Source: Prorocentrum cordatum (lineage: Eukaryota > Sar > Dinophyceae > Prorocentrales > Prorocentraceae). Taken from it: a stretch of 64,000 nucleotides of DNA. How positions within the stretch are numbered: the first letter of the stretch is position 1; each line of letters starts with the position of its first letter. Location: the NCBI GenBank assembly GCA_963575745.1, contig CAUYUJ010014350.1, positions 242,438-306,437 of the forward strand, written 5' to 3'. Under the pieces are notes generated by a model that had not been told where the DNA came from, did not search any database, and worked only from the letters and a program-made list of their open reading frames with translations. Positions 62,866 through 64,000 of this stretch are shown in pieces. The translations under genes and the position numbers were made by a program.

Positions 62866-62995
62866 CTCCTCCTCCTCCTCCTCCTCCTCCTCCTCCTCCT
62901 CCTCCTCCTCCTCATATTTATCTTCATCCTCCTCCATTCCTTCTCATCCTCTTCTCCTCCTCCCCTCCCCCTCCCCATCCTCATCTTCCTCCTTC
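62866..62995. repeat. (CCT)n array
   Basis: CTCCTC repeat on +, ending in TTC-rich sequence. Confidence 0.95.
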
Positions 62996-63089
62996 CGGCG
63001 GCGCCGAAATGGTCCCGAGCCCGCGCCGAAGCAGTAGCGATCATGCAATACGGGCCAGCGGAGTGAGCGAAGCGATTGAATAAGCATAC

Positions 63090-63880
63090 TAATGATACGC
63101 ATGATGATAATAAGAAAGAGTATTAACAACCGCACTGAGCATAGTAATGTTGATAGAAATAATCGTAATCATCACCATCGTCGCCGTCGTCATCACCTCC
63201 AGCACCATCATCATAATGGTAGAAAGTAAGACACTGAGAATAACAATACTAATGGTAATAAGCAGAATCATCAGCATCATCAGCAACATCATTACCAGCA
63301 TATTCATCATCTCCATCCTCGTCATCATCCTCGTCATCGTCGCCCTCGCCATCATGATCAACATCAGCAGCAGCATCCTCACCATCAGCATAACAACCAT
63401 CATCATTGCCATCGCCATCACCATAATCATCATCATCATCACCATTATCATCATCAACATCATCATCAGCAGCATCATCATTTTCACCAACATCAGCATA
63501 CGAATAATGATCATCATCACCGTGACCATCATCATCACCAACACTACCACCATCGCCATCACCAGCATTATCATCACCATCATCAAAATCGCCATCGCCA
63601 TCGCCATCGTCGTCATCACTACCACCATCACCATCATCATCAACATCACACTCACCACCACCGCCATCATCCTCCCATTAGCAGCAACATCATCGCCATC
63701 ATCATCGCCATCACCACCATCATCGTATCATCATTATAATCCGCATCGTCATCATCATCATCGTCATCGCTACCGTCATCACCATCATCATCATCATCGT
63801 CGTCATCGTCATCAACAACATCATCATCGTCATCATCATCTCCTCCATCGCCCTCCCCCTCACTTCTCATCGATCCTCCT
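63090..63880. repeat. Degenerate (ATC)n block
   Basis: About 790 bp of ATC/ACC/CGT repeats with AT-rich interruptions in the first 150 bp. The final 120 bp of the window are CTC-rich, then unique, with no gene. Confidence 0.95.
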
Positions 63881-64000
63881 CCTCATCCCACGCTCCTCCT
63901 CCTCCTCGTTTCTGGTGAAGAGAGATGCGGGCCATGTTTGTTTGGCCCGCAGTTTCCGCGAGCCCAGTCACAACTTTTCCTTTTCTGCTTGGAGTGAAGG

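Noticed and set aside
62130-63066. 505-codon + strand ORF reading PKRPQEAPK-type repeats
   Set aside because: Composition of the CCCAAGAGGCC array; no domain, and all arrays of this type behave alike.

Overview
The window looks like a piece of a dinoflagellate nuclear genome (genus not decidable from sequence alone). The reasons are: huge amounts of tri-, tetra- and octanucleotide repeats; GC-rich sequence with almost no intact reading frames; long low-complexity arrays built on CCCAAGAGGCC; a LINE-type retrotransposon whose ORF1 carries a RanBP2-type zinc finger; and one 14-nt match to the 3' part of the dinoflagellate spliced leader. I see no rRNA, tRNA, CRISPR array or bacterial-type gene. 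Most long open frames are shadows of triplet repeats: ATC/TCA/CAT repeats have no stop in three frames.

The one clear gene-bearing unit is a retroelement on the + strand at about 47.2-55.9 kb. ORF1 (47223-48977) has a RanBP2 zinc finger, a coiled coil, an Ala/Pro-rich tract and a basic Ser/Arg tail. ORF2 has, in order, an N-terminal RNase H, an APE-type endonuclease, a reverse transcriptase (SYADDG core), a C2H2 finger, a second Cys/His cluster, and an unusual C-terminal domain with a GGGPPCETW motif like the catalytic loop of cytosine-C5 methyltransferases. ORF2 is broken twice at homopolymer runs: C7 at 49290-49296 and T7 at 52146-52152. The T7 run is also an in-phase -1 slippery heptamer. 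Just downstream (55932-56464) lies a shuffled, decayed collage of ORF1 and ORF2 pieces.

Layout: 0-6 kb is GC-rich with decayed coding fragments, mostly on the - strand. 6-20 kb is ATC and ACAT repeats plus short transposon-like repeats. 20.5-26 kb is GC-rich with decayed coding fragments on both strands. 26-37 kb holds purine-rich (GAT/GGA) repeats on the + strand, the reverse of the regions on either side. 37.7-45.7 kb holds CCT arrays and several inverted-repeat elements, one nested in another. 45.7-56.5 kb is the retroelement and its satellite copy. 56.5-64 kb is again repeats.

At least six families of short inverted-repeat (MITE-like or foldback) elements recur in the window, and one copy (23667-23867) has a 6-bp target-site duplication. 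No host gene is supported with confidence. The GC-rich coding fragments are described but not assigned a function.
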